This document shows, piece by piece, positions 1 through 6,252 of a DNA stretch of 11,627 nucleotides. The position numbers and the translations under genes are program-made. Numbering within the stretch: position 1 is the first letter of the stretch; every line of letters begins with the position of its first letter. The DNA lies in NCBI GenBank assembly GCA_021811305.1, contig JAJZPD010000023.1, positions 1 to 11,627 of the forward strand, given 5' to 3'. Origin of the DNA: a bacterium (lineage in GTDB: Bacteria; Patescibacteriota; Minisyncoccia; UBA6257; Colwellbacteraceae). Under the pieces are notes generated by a model. That model was not told the origin of the DNA, searched no databases, and worked only from the letters and a program-made list of their open reading frames with translations.

Positions 1-98
1 CCGGGCGACAACTGGCGGTAGATCTCTAGCAAGGCGAGCGGAATTCTCTTGGCTTCGTTCAGTGTTGGGATTATTACCGAAAGGCGCGGAGAATCCAT
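1..98 (-). CDS. Family 2 glycosyltransferase, N-terminal fragment
   Basis: Only the first 32 codons are inside the window; the gene continues past the left edge. It starts at the ATG at 98, 7 bp after the rpsI stop. Residues 6-17 (LSVIIPTLNEAK) form the first beta strand and nucleotide-sugar-binding loop typical of GT-A fold family 2 enzymes, and the following RIPLALLEIYRQL fits the next helix. By family, such enzymes move a sugar from an NDP-sugar or polyprenyl-phosphate donor at the inner membrane face. The NEAKRIP wording recalls dolichyl/polyprenyl-phosphate glycosyltransferases, but acceptor and sugar cannot be told from this fragment. No clear Shine-Dalgarno is seen; it is probably translated from the end of the ribosomal-protein transcript. 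Confidence 0.75.
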   Translation of the reverse strand, partial: MDSPRLSVIIPTLNEAKRIPLALLEIYRQLSP

Positions 99-105
99 CG
101 AAAGA

Positions 106-525
106 TTAACGCTTCTTCCACTGCGGAGCCCGTCGGGCTTTGCGCAATCCGTACTTTTTTCTCTCTACCGCTCGATCGTCGCGAGTCAAATGCCCTAGGC
201 CTTTCAGTGTGCTGCGTAAGTCCGGGTTAAACTTGATGATGGCCCGAGCCAAGCCGAGCGTCACCGCCTCAGCCTGTCCGGTTATTCCCCCGCCGCGGAC
301 GGAAACCTTAACGACCGGTCGGGACTTCTCTCCGAATACACTGAGCGGAGCCAAAGCTGCGTTGCGCATCCGTAGTACGGGAAAAAACTCCCCGATATCC
401 TTGTCGTTGACTTTAGCGGAAAACTTCTCGTCTCCCAGCGGATAAATGCGGACTCTTGCTACCGCCGTCTTGCGACGGCCGACTCCCTCGAAATATTTAT
501 TTTCTTTAGCGGAAACTTTACTCAT
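106..525 (-). CDS. rpsI: Small subunit ribosomal protein uS9
   Basis: This 139-residue protein belongs to the head of the 30S subunit; the family's C-terminal tail reaches the P-site tRNA. Landmarks are GVGRRKTAVARVRIYP (residues 14-29), SVRGGGITGQAEAV (75-88), and the basic C-terminus GLRKARRAPQWKKR (126-139), which retains the terminal KR. The ATG at 525 is preferred over an in-frame TTG at 534, because it forms a compact ATGAGTAA junction that overlaps the rplM stop by 8 bp and gives a normal uS9 N-terminus. It is slightly longer than the roughly 130 residues of E. coli uS9 because of a short N-terminal extension. The rplM-rpsI pairing is conserved across bacteria; here it is attached directly to the alpha operon. 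Confidence 0.96.
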   Translation of the reverse strand: MSKVSAKENKYFEGVGRRKTAVARVRIYPLGDEKFSAKVNDKDIGEFFPVLRMRNAALAPLSVFGEKSRPVVKVSVRGGGITGQAEAVTLGLARAIIKFNPDLRSTLKGLGHLTRDDRAVERKKYGLRKARRAPQWKKR

Positions 526-865
526 TGTCTTCAATAACTAACATCTTTAAGCGACGGCTGGCCAGCGTGTTTTTGGGCAGCATGCCGCGGACCGCTCTCT
601 TTAAAATCCAGGCCGGATTCTTCGCAAAAACCTCGCGGTAGCTCTTGGTCTTCAAATGACCGACGTAGCCGGTGTGGTGGTGGTAAACCTTCTGCGACTC
701 CTTGCGCCCGGTCACCTTCAAACCGCGGACGTTTTTCACAACCACCTTATTCTCCCCGACCAGGCGCGGATCGTAACTGGCTGAATCCTTGCCCTGCAGC
801 ACGCGAGCTATCTCGGTAGCCAGGCGTCCCAAAGTTTTTCCTTTAGCGTCAATGTTGTAAGTCAT
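518..865 (-). CDS. rplM: Large subunit ribosomal protein uL13
   Basis: A 115-residue uL13, an early-assembling 50S protein. Recognisable segments are NIDAKGKTLGRLATEIA (residues 4-20), YHHHTGYVGHLK (61-72, matching the HTGYPGG-type loop), and AVRGMLPKNTLASRRLKML (91-109). The ATG at 865 lies 4 bp after the rplQ stop and is favoured over the in-frame TTG at 883, which would overlap rplQ and add only MNSSKT. The protein is shorter than the roughly 142-residue E. coli form: about a dozen residues before the VIDA-like strand are missing and the C-terminus ends soon after the LKML helix. Such trimming is plausible for a reduced genome. No Shine-Dalgarno is visible; it is probably translated by coupling with rplQ. 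Confidence 0.95.
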   Translation of the reverse strand: MTYNIDAKGKTLGRLATEIARVLQGKDSASYDPRLVGENKVVVKNVRGLKVTGRKESQKVYHHHTGYVGHLKTKSYREVFAKNPAWILKRAVRGMLPKNTLASRRLKMLVIEDNE

Positions 866-869
866 GGTT

Positions 870-1220
870 TTAGACGAATTCAATGATCGCCTTCTTGGCC
901 GCGTCTCTTTTTCTGACGACCGCTGTTTTCACGATGCGCAGATACCCTCCTTTGCGATCGGCGTACCTGGGAGCGATTTCGTGGTAGAGCTTGAAGGCCG
1001 ACTTTTCTGGCAAGCGACTTAACAAGGTCTTCATCGCATTCAGGTCCTGCTTCTTCGCAGCGGTGACCAATTTTTCGACCTTAGGCTTAATCTCCTTGGC
1101 GCGAGCCTCGGTCGTAGAAATACGCCCGTTTTGTATCAAGTTAGACATTAAGCCGTTGACGAAGCTGCGCCTCCGGCCGGTTATCCTACCGAATTTTCTC
1201 CCTTTCTGTAAATGCCTCAT
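870..1220 (-). CDS. rplQ: Large subunit ribosomal protein bL17
   Basis: A 116-residue bL17, which lies near the peptide exit tunnel of the 50S subunit. The N-terminus MRHLQKGRKFGRITGRRRS and the following helix with LMSNLIQNGRISTTEARAKE are the standard family signature, and the end GGYLRIVKTAVVRKRDAAK keeps the conserved GGYxRI segment. Its ATG overlaps the rpoA stop in the four bases ATGA, a classic translational-coupling junction. A purine-rich stretch (AAGAAG) lies about 8 bases upstream but is not a strong Shine-Dalgarno. Its place after rpoA is the usual alpha-operon order. Confidence 0.97.
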   Translation of the reverse strand: MRHLQKGRKFGRITGRRRSFVNGLMSNLIQNGRISTTEARAKEIKPKVEKLVTAAKKQDLNAMKTLLSRLPEKSAFKLYHEIAPRYADRKGGYLRIVKTAVVRKRDAAKKAIIEFV

Positions 1221-1963
1221 TTTACTTTCTTCTTGCCGGTTGCCTTCTCCTTTATCGGCTCTTCCTCCTTAATGTCGATCTCGGAAATCTTCTGGAAGTG
1301 ATCCAATAAAATGCTCGTCGCCTTGTGCAAAGCGTGAGAAGGAGTGATTGTTCCGTCGGTTTCGATCGAAACAGTCAGACGGTTGTAGTCCGTGCGGTCA
1401 CCGACGCGCATATTCTCCACCGAGAAGTTCACCTTGCGGATCGGAGAAAACAAGGCATCCAAAGCGATAGTGCCAACCGGAAGCTTCTCCCGCTCGATAG
1501 ATTCAACCGGAACATAACCTATTCCCCGCTCGACGGTCAGTTCAATGTCCAGCTCAGCGCTCTTGGTGGTCAAAGTCGCAAGGACCAGCTCCGGGTTCTG
1601 GATCTCAACATCGGCGTTGCCTTTAATGTCGCCGGCGGTAATCTCGCCCTCGCCCTTAGCCTTCAAAGACAGAACCTGCGGTTCCTCGGCGTGGAAGCGG
1701 AAGCGCGCCTTCTTTAAGTTCAAGCAAATCTGAACCACATCCTCGGCCACTCCGGGAATGGTTGAAAACTCGTGGTTGACCCCTTTGATTTTGACGCGGG
1801 TCACGGCCGCTCCGGGGAACGAGGAAAGAAGAACTCGGCGCAAGGCGTTACCAACAGTTATTCCGTAGCCGCGGTAAAGACCCTCGATGGCGAAAGTTCC
1901 GTTAAACTCGTCCTCCTCCAGGCGCTTTATTTTTACGTTGTCGCTTAAGTAGGTTATTTCCAT
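1217..1963 (-). CDS. rpoA: RNA polymerase alpha subunit, N-terminal domain only
   Basis: This 248-residue protein is the assembly platform of RNA polymerase: two copies dimerise and bind beta and beta-prime. The dimerisation signature LYRGYGITVGNALRRVLLSSFPG (residues 29-51) is intact, as are the GVNHEFSTIPGVAEDVV loop (61-77), ERGIGYVPVE (145-154) and the IEREKLPVGTIALDALFSPIRKVNF region (156-180). The protein ends soon after the last NTD helix with an E/K-rich tail (233-248). The helix-hairpin-helix C-terminal domain that contacts UP elements and activators in most bacteria, about 75 residues, is absent, and the reading frame stops cleanly into rplQ with no remnant. The ATG at 1963 is chosen (4 bp after the rpsD stop, correct alpha N-terminus) over ATG 2002 and TTG 2005, which lie inside rpsD. 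Confidence 0.95.
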   Translation of the reverse strand: MEITYLSDNVKIKRLEEDEFNGTFAIEGLYRGYGITVGNALRRVLLSSFPGAAVTRVKIKGVNHEFSTIPGVAEDVVQICLNLKKARFRFHAEEPQVLSLKAKGEGEITAGDIKGNADVEIQNPELVLATLTTKSAELDIELTVERGIGYVPVESIEREKLPVGTIALDALFSPIRKVNFSVENMRVGDRTDYNRLTVSIETDGTITPSHALHKATSILLDHFQKISEIDIKEEEPIKEKATGKKKVK

Positions 1964-1967
1964 AAAA

Positions 1968-2579
1968 TTATTTTGAATAATAATCGACGACTGCTCCGAC
2001 ATCAACCGGCAAGTCGACGTCGCGCGGCTCGCCGCTGACCTCGGCCTCGAGGTTGTTCATGTTTAGTTTTATCCACTCCGGCGCCTCGTACCCCTTCATC
2101 TTTTCCGCTAAACCGGAAAAATACTTGTTGGCCGCGGACTCCGGACGAACTTTAACCACATCTCCCTGACGCAGGACCAGCGACGGGGTGCTGACGCGGC
2201 GGCCGTTAACCAAGAAATGGCCATGCGTAACCAGGTGCCTGGAAACGGAGCGGCTTGGGGCGAAGCCCGCGCGATAGACGGCGTTATCAACCCTTCTTTC
2301 CAGAAGGTTTAAGACGCCCACAGCTCCAGCCTTGCCCTCGCTCGCCGCTTCTTTAAAAACGTTACGCAGCTGGTTATCCCGCAGTCCATAAATAAAGCGG
2401 ATCTTCTGCTTCTCGCGCATCTGTGATCCGTACTCTTTGAGCTTCTTAAAACGCTTACCATGAGCTCCGGGAGCGTAAGGCTTCCTGGTCAAGGCGCACT
2501 TCGGCGAATTGCATCGATCCCCTTTGATCGAAAGCTTAGTGCCTAGACTTCTTTCTTTTTTTTCTAAAACGCGCTGCAT
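1968..2579 (-). CDS. rpsD: Small subunit ribosomal protein uS4
   Basis: A 203-residue uS4, a primary 16S rRNA binder that nucleates 30S assembly. It carries the family segments KPYAPGAHGKRFKKLKEYG (residues 33-51), MREKQKIRFIYGL (54-66), and an S4 RNA-binding domain from about 93 to 155 (LERRVDNAVYRAGFAPSR, HFLVNGRRVS), ending in the standard DYYSK. The N-terminus is unusual: instead of the MARYxGPxCxxCRR opening it reads MQRVLEKKERSLGTKL, so of the four zinc ligands in zinc-type uS4 only the second pair (C23 and C28, RCNSPKC) remains. The ATG at 2579 is the only good start; the 13-bp gap to rpsK holds no Shine-Dalgarno. The protein is unmistakable from residue 19 onward. Confidence 0.96.
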   Translation of the reverse strand: MQRVLEKKERSLGTKLSIKGDRCNSPKCALTRKPYAPGAHGKRFKKLKEYGSQMREKQKIRFIYGLRDNQLRNVFKEAASEGKAGAVGVLNLLERRVDNAVYRAGFAPSRSVSRHLVTHGHFLVNGRRVSTPSLVLRQGDVVKVRPESAANKYFSGLAEKMKGYEAPEWIKLNMNNLEAEVSGEPRDVDLPVDVGAVVDYYSK

Positions 2580-2592
2580 GTTTTTGTAGGAA

Positions 2593-3027
2593 TTAAACTC
2601 GGCGGACTTTCGGGGACTTCGGGCCGTTGTGCGGTATCGGAGTCACGTCCTTAATCGAGACTATGTTAAAATTGTGGTTCAAAAGCGACCTTACCGACGA
2701 ATCTCTTCCGCCGCCCACACCGGAGACGTAAACCTCGACGTTGACCGGGCCGGTTTTTTCGACTTTTTCCGCCAGGGCCGCAACTACCTTGGAAGCGGCG
2801 AACGGCGTAGCCTTCTTCGGGCCGGAAAAACCGAGCGAGCCGGCAGTCGCCCAGGCAATAACCGCACCTCGGCTGTCAGTGATGCTGATGATGGTGTTGT
2901 TGTAGGAAGCGCTAATGTAAACACGACCGTTCTCGACCTTGCGCTTTTGCGACTTCCCCGAAGACTTGGCCGGAGCCTCGACTTTAGCTTCGTCGATTTT
3001 TGGTTTAATAATCTTAGTCTTTCCCAT
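2593..3027 (-). CDS. rpsK: Small subunit ribosomal protein uS11
   Basis: A 144-residue uS11 of the 30S platform. The core begins at about residue 34 with GRVYISASYNNTIISITD, followed by the WATAGSLGFSGPKKATPFAA segment (59-78), the glycine-rich turn VSGVGGGRDSS (101-111) and the C-terminus DVTPIPHNGPKSPKVRRV. The usual bacterial ending is HNGCRPPKRRRV; here the Cys is replaced by Pro and the second basic cluster is weakened. A lysine-rich N-terminal extension of about 15 residues, MGKTKIIKPKIDEAKVEAPA, makes it longer than the 129-residue E. coli protein. It lies 10 bp after rpsM in normal alpha-operon order. Confidence 0.97.
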   Translation of the reverse strand: MGKTKIIKPKIDEAKVEAPAKSSGKSQKRKVENGRVYISASYNNTIISITDSRGAVIAWATAGSLGFSGPKKATPFAASKVVAALAEKVEKTGPVNVEVYVSGVGGGRDSSVRSLLNHNFNIVSIKDVTPIPHNGPKSPKVRRV

Positions 3028-3037
3028 TTCTTTATTC

Positions 3038-3421
3038 TTATTTCAGCTCAACCTTGCGGCGGCCGCTACCGGCGGTCTTGCGGACGTTGCCGCGAACCGT
3101 GCGGGAGTTGGTTTTCGTCCTCTGGCCGTGAACAGGAAGCTTTTTAATGTGGCGCATTCCGCGGTACGACTTAATATCCTTCAGCCTCTCGATGTTCTGC
3201 TTAATGGTCTGGCGCAGCACTCCCTCGACCCGAAAATTCTTGTCGATCTCGGTCTGCAGCTTAGCCACCTCGGCCTGGTCCAAATCCTTCGCCAGCTTGT
3301 CGGGGTTCACGCCAGCGGCCTGCAAAATATTCGCGGCCGAAAATTGACCGACGCCGTAAATGCTGGTCAGCGAGATTTTGATCTTCTTGTTATCCGGAAT
3401 GTTGACACCGATGATTCTCAT
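3038..3421 (-). CDS. rpsM: Small subunit ribosomal protein uS13
   Basis: A 127-residue uS13 in the head of the 30S subunit, contacting 23S rRNA through bridge B1 and the P-site tRNA through its tail. The N-terminus MRIIGVNIPDNKKIKISLT, the GVG turn at 23-25 and the SYRGMRHIKKLPVHGQRTKTNSRT block (85-108) are diagnostic. The tail GNVRKTAGSGRRKVELK is basic as expected. An AGGGA motif ends 6 bases before the ATG at 3421 and is one of the few good Shine-Dalgarno sites in this operon, although it lies within the last codons of rpmJ. The spacing to the rpmJ stop is 3 bp. Confidence 0.97.
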   Translation of the reverse strand: MRIIGVNIPDNKKIKISLTSIYGVGQFSAANILQAAGVNPDKLAKDLDQAEVAKLQTEIDKNFRVEGVLRQTIKQNIERLKDIKSYRGMRHIKKLPVHGQRTKTNSRTVRGNVRKTAGSGRRKVELK

Positions 3422-3424
3422 AAT

Positions 3425-3541
3425 TTATCCCTGTCTTTGCTTGTGCTTCGGATTCTTGCTGCAAATCACGTAAACCCGCCCTTTCCGGCGGACGACGCGA
3501 CAATCTTTGCAAACTGTTTTTACCGAAGCTCTTACTTTCAT
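3425..3541 (-). CDS. rpmJ: Large subunit ribosomal protein bL36, zinc-binding form
   Basis: A 38-residue gene read directly from the sequence: it starts [20 protein letters not shown] and ends [13 protein letters not shown]11, C14, C27 and H33 form the CxxC...C....H zinc ribbon of the zinc-containing bL36 type, so this is not the zinc-free paralogue some genomes keep for zinc starvation. The protein stabilises 23S rRNA in the 50S subunit. The gene fits between infA (5 bp upstream) and rpsM (3 bp downstream), the conserved infA-rpmJ-rpsM order. It is easily missed by length cut-offs. Confidence 0.97.
   Translation of the reverse strand: MKVRASVKTVCKDCRVVRRKGRVYVICSKNPKHKQRQG
3428..3432 (-). 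promoter_or_regulatory. Shine-Dalgarno site of rpsM
   Basis: AGGGA on the minus strand, ending 6 nt before the rpsM ATG at 3421 and embedded in the 3' end of rpmJ. It is notable because most neighbouring starts (rpsD, rpoA, rplM, alaS) have no recognisable Shine-Dalgarno. Confidence 0.6.
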
Positions 3542-3546
3542 TTTGA

Positions 3547-3744
3547 TTACAATCTTCGCACTATTCTGCCTCGAGTATCGTTCGGAGAACTAACCTCGAT
3601 CCGCACCCGCTCTCCCGGGAGGACTTTTATGCGATGCATCCGCATCCTTCCGGAAACATAGGCTAGAAGCTCGTGGCCATCATCCAACTTAACTCGAAAA
3701 GTGGCGCTGGGCAACGCCTCTATGACTACCCCATCAACTGTCAT
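3547..3744 (-). CDS. infA: Translation initiation factor IF-1
   Basis: A 65-residue single OB-fold protein that binds the 30S A site during initiation. The signature runs [41 protein letters not shown] (residues 7-47), then [14 protein letters not shown] at the end. The usual length is about 72; the first five to seven residues before the first beta strand are missing if the ATG at 3744 is the start. That start is supported by an AGG six bases upstream. The longer in-frame alternative would begin at a TTG at 3786, but that TTG is the first three bases of a consensus -35 box (see 3758-3786), so it is rejected. The gene begins 28 bp after the stop of the baseplate-J-like gene, not after map/adk/secY as in many bacteria. 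Confidence 0.95.
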   Translation of the reverse strand: MTVDGVVIEALPSATFRVKLDDGHELLAYVSGRMRMHRIKVLPGERVRIEVSSPNDTRGRIVRRL

Positions 3745-3757
3745 ATCAAGCCTGCGA

Positions 3758-3786
3758 ATATTATCATGGGGTCTAGTTCGTGTCAA
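3758..3786 (-). promoter_or_regulatory. Predicted housekeeping promoter of infA operon
   Basis: On the minus strand a perfect TTGACA -35 (3786-3781) is followed after 17 nt by TAATAT (3763-3758), or after 15 nt by GATAAT (3765-3760). It straddles the last codons and stop (3773) of the upstream gene. A start 6-8 nt after the -10 falls near 3751-3753, giving a 5' leader of about 7-9 nt before the infA ATG at 3744. It would let the translation block be expressed independently of the genes before it. The -35 is exact; the -10 choice is uncertain. Confidence 0.6.
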
Positions 3787-5344
3787 TCGTTATCTTACTC
3801 TGGTTGGCCGGGACCCTGGAGACCCAGAAGGGCCAGAACTTGATTTGGCTGGATTGCAGCCCTTGTACGCCTACGATCGCCTGTCGGAGCTGGTCCTGGT
3901 TCATTCCGGCGATTTTCTGCCGGAAGGCGGCCAGGTCGAAGGCGGGCTCCCACATCGACTGGAAGGTGATCGGGACGGTCATCGTATCGTGTTTCCAGTC
4001 GACTTGCGGAGTTCCATACGTCACCGAGTACTTCTTAACCTGCAGGTTAACCTTGGAGGTGTCGGCCAGCTGGCTGGCCATGGCGGTCACCAGATCGTTT
4101 TCGCTGAAACCGATCGCCTGATAGGAACCGTAAGCCGTCACCGCAAACTGGCCGCTGCTATTAGGAATGTCGGATACATCGTACTTGGTTATCTGAAAGC
4201 CGCTGGATCCGGATATCAGCTTCTCGCCGGTGTTCTGCAAGGCTATCTCGGAGGTAATGACATTCTGCAGGGCCGAAGCGATCGAAGAGGTGGCCTGCGC
4301 GATATCGCTTTGCGTCGGCACGCTTGCCTGGCCGATGAAGCCGCCGCTCATCGCCTGGGTCGACTTCGCGTAAAATCCCTGGTACCTCTGCGTTCCGGCA
4401 AATCCGGCAAAGTGGAATACTTGGCCGGACGGCAGGTTGTACTGGCTGCCCGGCTGGTCGGCCGTCACTGAAGCGGTTATTTGCGAAGGGACGAGAACTC
4501 CCCCGGACATCGTTCCGCCCGGAACGGTTATAGTTTTATCCAGTCGGAAGATGATTCCGTCGGCATTGACCAGGCGAGTCGTCTTAATGAGTGTTTGCGG
4601 CCTGGTATTGAAGTTGTTGTATATGACGACCGTTCCTGTCGCATAGGTCTGAACGTATTTCGATCCAGTCGCCGGAAAGACCTGGGTCATCGTCTTGTTT
4701 TCGGAAAAAAGCTTGCCGGGAATAGTAACCAAGTTGTTGCCGACGGAAATCTGCGTCTGGCTGGTCGAGACCACCAGCTCGCCGGTGAAATTCCAGGGAG
4801 TCTGCTGGAAATTTAGGGTGACAGCCGCGGTGGGCAATATTTCGACGCAGTAATAAGCCGCGGCTCCGAGCAGAGCCAAAACGACTATCAACTTCACAAA
4901 CTTCTTTCCAGTGGTTCCGCGCTTCTTTCGCCGCGGTTCCGGACCCATCTCTTCCGGCTCCTCCCCGCCTTTTTCCTCGTCACCTCTTCCACCGTCCGCC
5001 GGTCCGTAGTTTTCCACCAGTACCGGAGCCTTGGAGAGTTTTCGCGGTAAGATATCGACGACCTGCCTGGCCGGCTGCGAGTAAAAAGAGTTGCCGGCGC
5101 GGATGCCGACCAGCGAAGCCATCGCCAGAATCTCCTCATCCACCGATTCGATACTGATCTCTTTGCCCAGAGACTTCGCCTGGTTATACAGCTCCAAAAG
5201 TTCGCTTGCTTCTTTTACCAAAGAAGCGCCGCGGGGAATATAAATAATGACGTTAGTGTTTTTAACCTTCGCCAACTGCTTTAAGACCGTCTCCAGCGAG
5301 TCGCTCTTATTGATATGTATTTTCTTGCTTACGCCATCAGCCAT
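3773..5344 (-). CDS. Single-pass membrane protein, CPR 'baseplate J-like' family
   Basis: A 523-residue protein of unproven function. Residues 1-101 form a cytoplasmic alpha/beta domain (KNTNVIIYIPRGASLVKEASELL, then LASLVGIRAG-like helices). A charged linker follows (about 105-147, rich in G/E then R/K), then one membrane segment, FVKLIVVLALLGAAAYYCV (149-167). The rest (about 170-523) is probably outside the membrane and beta-rich: VTLNFQQTPWNF, GTVVIYNNFNTRPQTLIKTTRLV, a VTADQPGSQYNL strand-turn, and a C-terminal WPFWVSRVPANQSKITID motif. From memory, this architecture is often auto-annotated 'baseplate J-like' in Parcubacteria because the middle resembles part of that phage fold; it need not be a phage part. 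The ATG at 5344 overlaps the upstream gene by 16 bp, so the two are probably coupled. An open upstream extension to 5488 is rejected because it lies wholly inside the preceding gene. Confidence 0.7.
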   Translation of the reverse strand: MADGVSKKIHINKSDSLETVLKQLAKVKNTNVIIYIPRGASLVKEASELLELYNQAKSLGKEISIESVDEEILAMASLVGIRAGNSFYSQPARQVVDILPRKLSKAPVLVENYGPADGGRGDEEKGGEEPEEMGPEPRRKKRGTTGKKFVKLIVVLALLGAAAYYCVEILPTAAVTLNFQQTPWNFTGELVVSTSQTQISVGNNLVTIPGKLFSENKTMTQVFPATGSKYVQTYATGTVVIYNNFNTRPQTLIKTTRLVNADGIIFRLDKTITVPGGTMSGGVLVPSQITASVTADQPGSQYNLPSGQVFHFAGFAGTQRYQGFYAKSTQAMSGGFIGQASVPTQSDIAQATSSIASALQNVITSEIALQNTGEKLISGSSGFQITKYDVSDIPNSSGQFAVTAYGSYQAIGFSENDLVTAMASQLADTSKVNLQVKKYSVTYGTPQVDWKHDTMTVPITFQSMWEPAFDLAAFRQKIAGMNQDQLRQAIVGVQGLQSSQIKFWPFWVSRVPANQSKITIDTN

Positions 5345-6252
5345 TTTATTCTTTGCAATGTTTTTTCGCTGAACTCCTCGCGGGCGGCGACATTCTCGTC
5401 CGCGAACAATAGGCTTATATCCGCCTCCTCGGGTTTTTTGAGCAGTATCCGGCGGCCGTCGGCAGCAAATCTTTTTTCGTAAACCCATTCCGGCAGCCGG
5501 AACGAAGCGCGGTAGAACGCCGGCAGGCGCTGATACTCGCTTAACTCTTCCTTGTAATTGTGCAGGTTAGCCGCCAATCCCCTCTGGAACTCCTCCAAGG
5601 ATGAAGTGAATGATCTTTCTATCGCCCGGCGCGCTTCTTCGCTCACTTCATTATTAATATAACGCAAATAAATTTCTCTGTTAACTTCCGCATCTGTTGC
5701 CAGTTCTTTTTCCATTCCCTGCAAAACACTCTTCAGCCCCCACGGCCAACTACTTAATCTTTTGGTTCCAGTGGGAGACGCGAAATAAAAATAAGTGGCA
5801 TCGTTCCCACTTTCCAGAAACAAGACTGGTTTCTTCTGCGATTTGCCGGCTAAATGCGCCCGAACCGCACCCGGTTCGAGTATGGTCACAGCCTCTTCCG
5901 GCAGATGATCGCGGTCGGCAACCGTCAGGTATGTTTTTATCTTAAATGGGTTCTTCGAGCCTAACAGTTCCTCGATTCGGAAAATCTGCTTTTTATTAGA
6001 TTCCGCGCCCAGGATCCTTGCGTCAGCCAAGACCAAATCAAGCTCATCGATTCCCAGTTCGTTGGCCAAAGTCTGCCGGTTATCTTCAAAGAACTTCCAG
6101 ACCGATTGCGAAACCAGATTGATAATTCCGGCCTCGTCCATCTCTCTTTCCGGTTCGAGCGAGTTCTCCCAAAAAACGGTCTGCGCGACCTCGGGCTCTA
6201 ATTCAACAATCTTTTTTTCCTTTCCGTTCTCCTCTTTCATCCTTTGTTTCAC
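5329..6252 (-). CDS. Degenerate actin-like ATPase fold protein (FtsA/PilM-type), putative
   Basis: A 307-residue soluble protein without signal peptide or membrane helix. I recognise no confirmed function. Several segments recall the actin-like protein often found before baseplate-J-like genes in CPR genomes: ELDLVLADARILGAES (70-85), PVLFLESGNDATYFYF (142-157), a SSWPWGLKSVLQGMEKEL block (167-184), and a late LPAFYRASFRLPEWVYE segment (243-259). In FtsA/PilM proteins the second phosphate motif is DxGxxxT; here E147-S-G149-N-D-A-T153 keeps G and T but has E for D. The protein is short for the fold, and the N-terminal phosphate-1 strand is not visible, so ATP binding may be lost. The start is GTG at 6252, which overlaps the alaS stop as GTGA and has AGGG four bases upstream; the ATG at 6240 is an alternative. 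Homology is inference. Confidence 0.5.
   Translation of the reverse strand: MKQRMKEENGKEKKIVELEPEVAQTVFWENSLEPEREMDEAGIINLVSQSVWKFFEDNRQTLANELGIDELDLVLADARILGAESNKKQIFRIEELLGSKNPFKIKTYLTVADRDHLPEEAVTILEPGAVRAHLAGKSQKKPVLFLESGNDATYFYFASPTGTKRLSSWPWGLKSVLQGMEKELATDAEVNREIYLRYINNEVSEEARRAIERSFTSSLEEFQRGLAANLHNYKEELSEYQRLPAFYRASFRLPEWVYEKRFAADGRRILLKKPEEADISLLFADENVAAREEFSEKTLQRIKWLMA

Noticed and set aside
523..2005. Upstream TTG starts for rpsI (534), rplM (883) and rpoA (2005)
   Set aside because: Each adds residues foreign to the family and lies inside the preceding gene; the downstream ATGs fit both the protein N-termini and the tight junctions.
5345..5488. Upstream 48-codon extension of the baseplate-J-like gene
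   Set aside because: It overlaps the preceding gene completely and reads as arginine/glycine-rich antisense-like peptide; the ATG at 5344 begins a normal domain.
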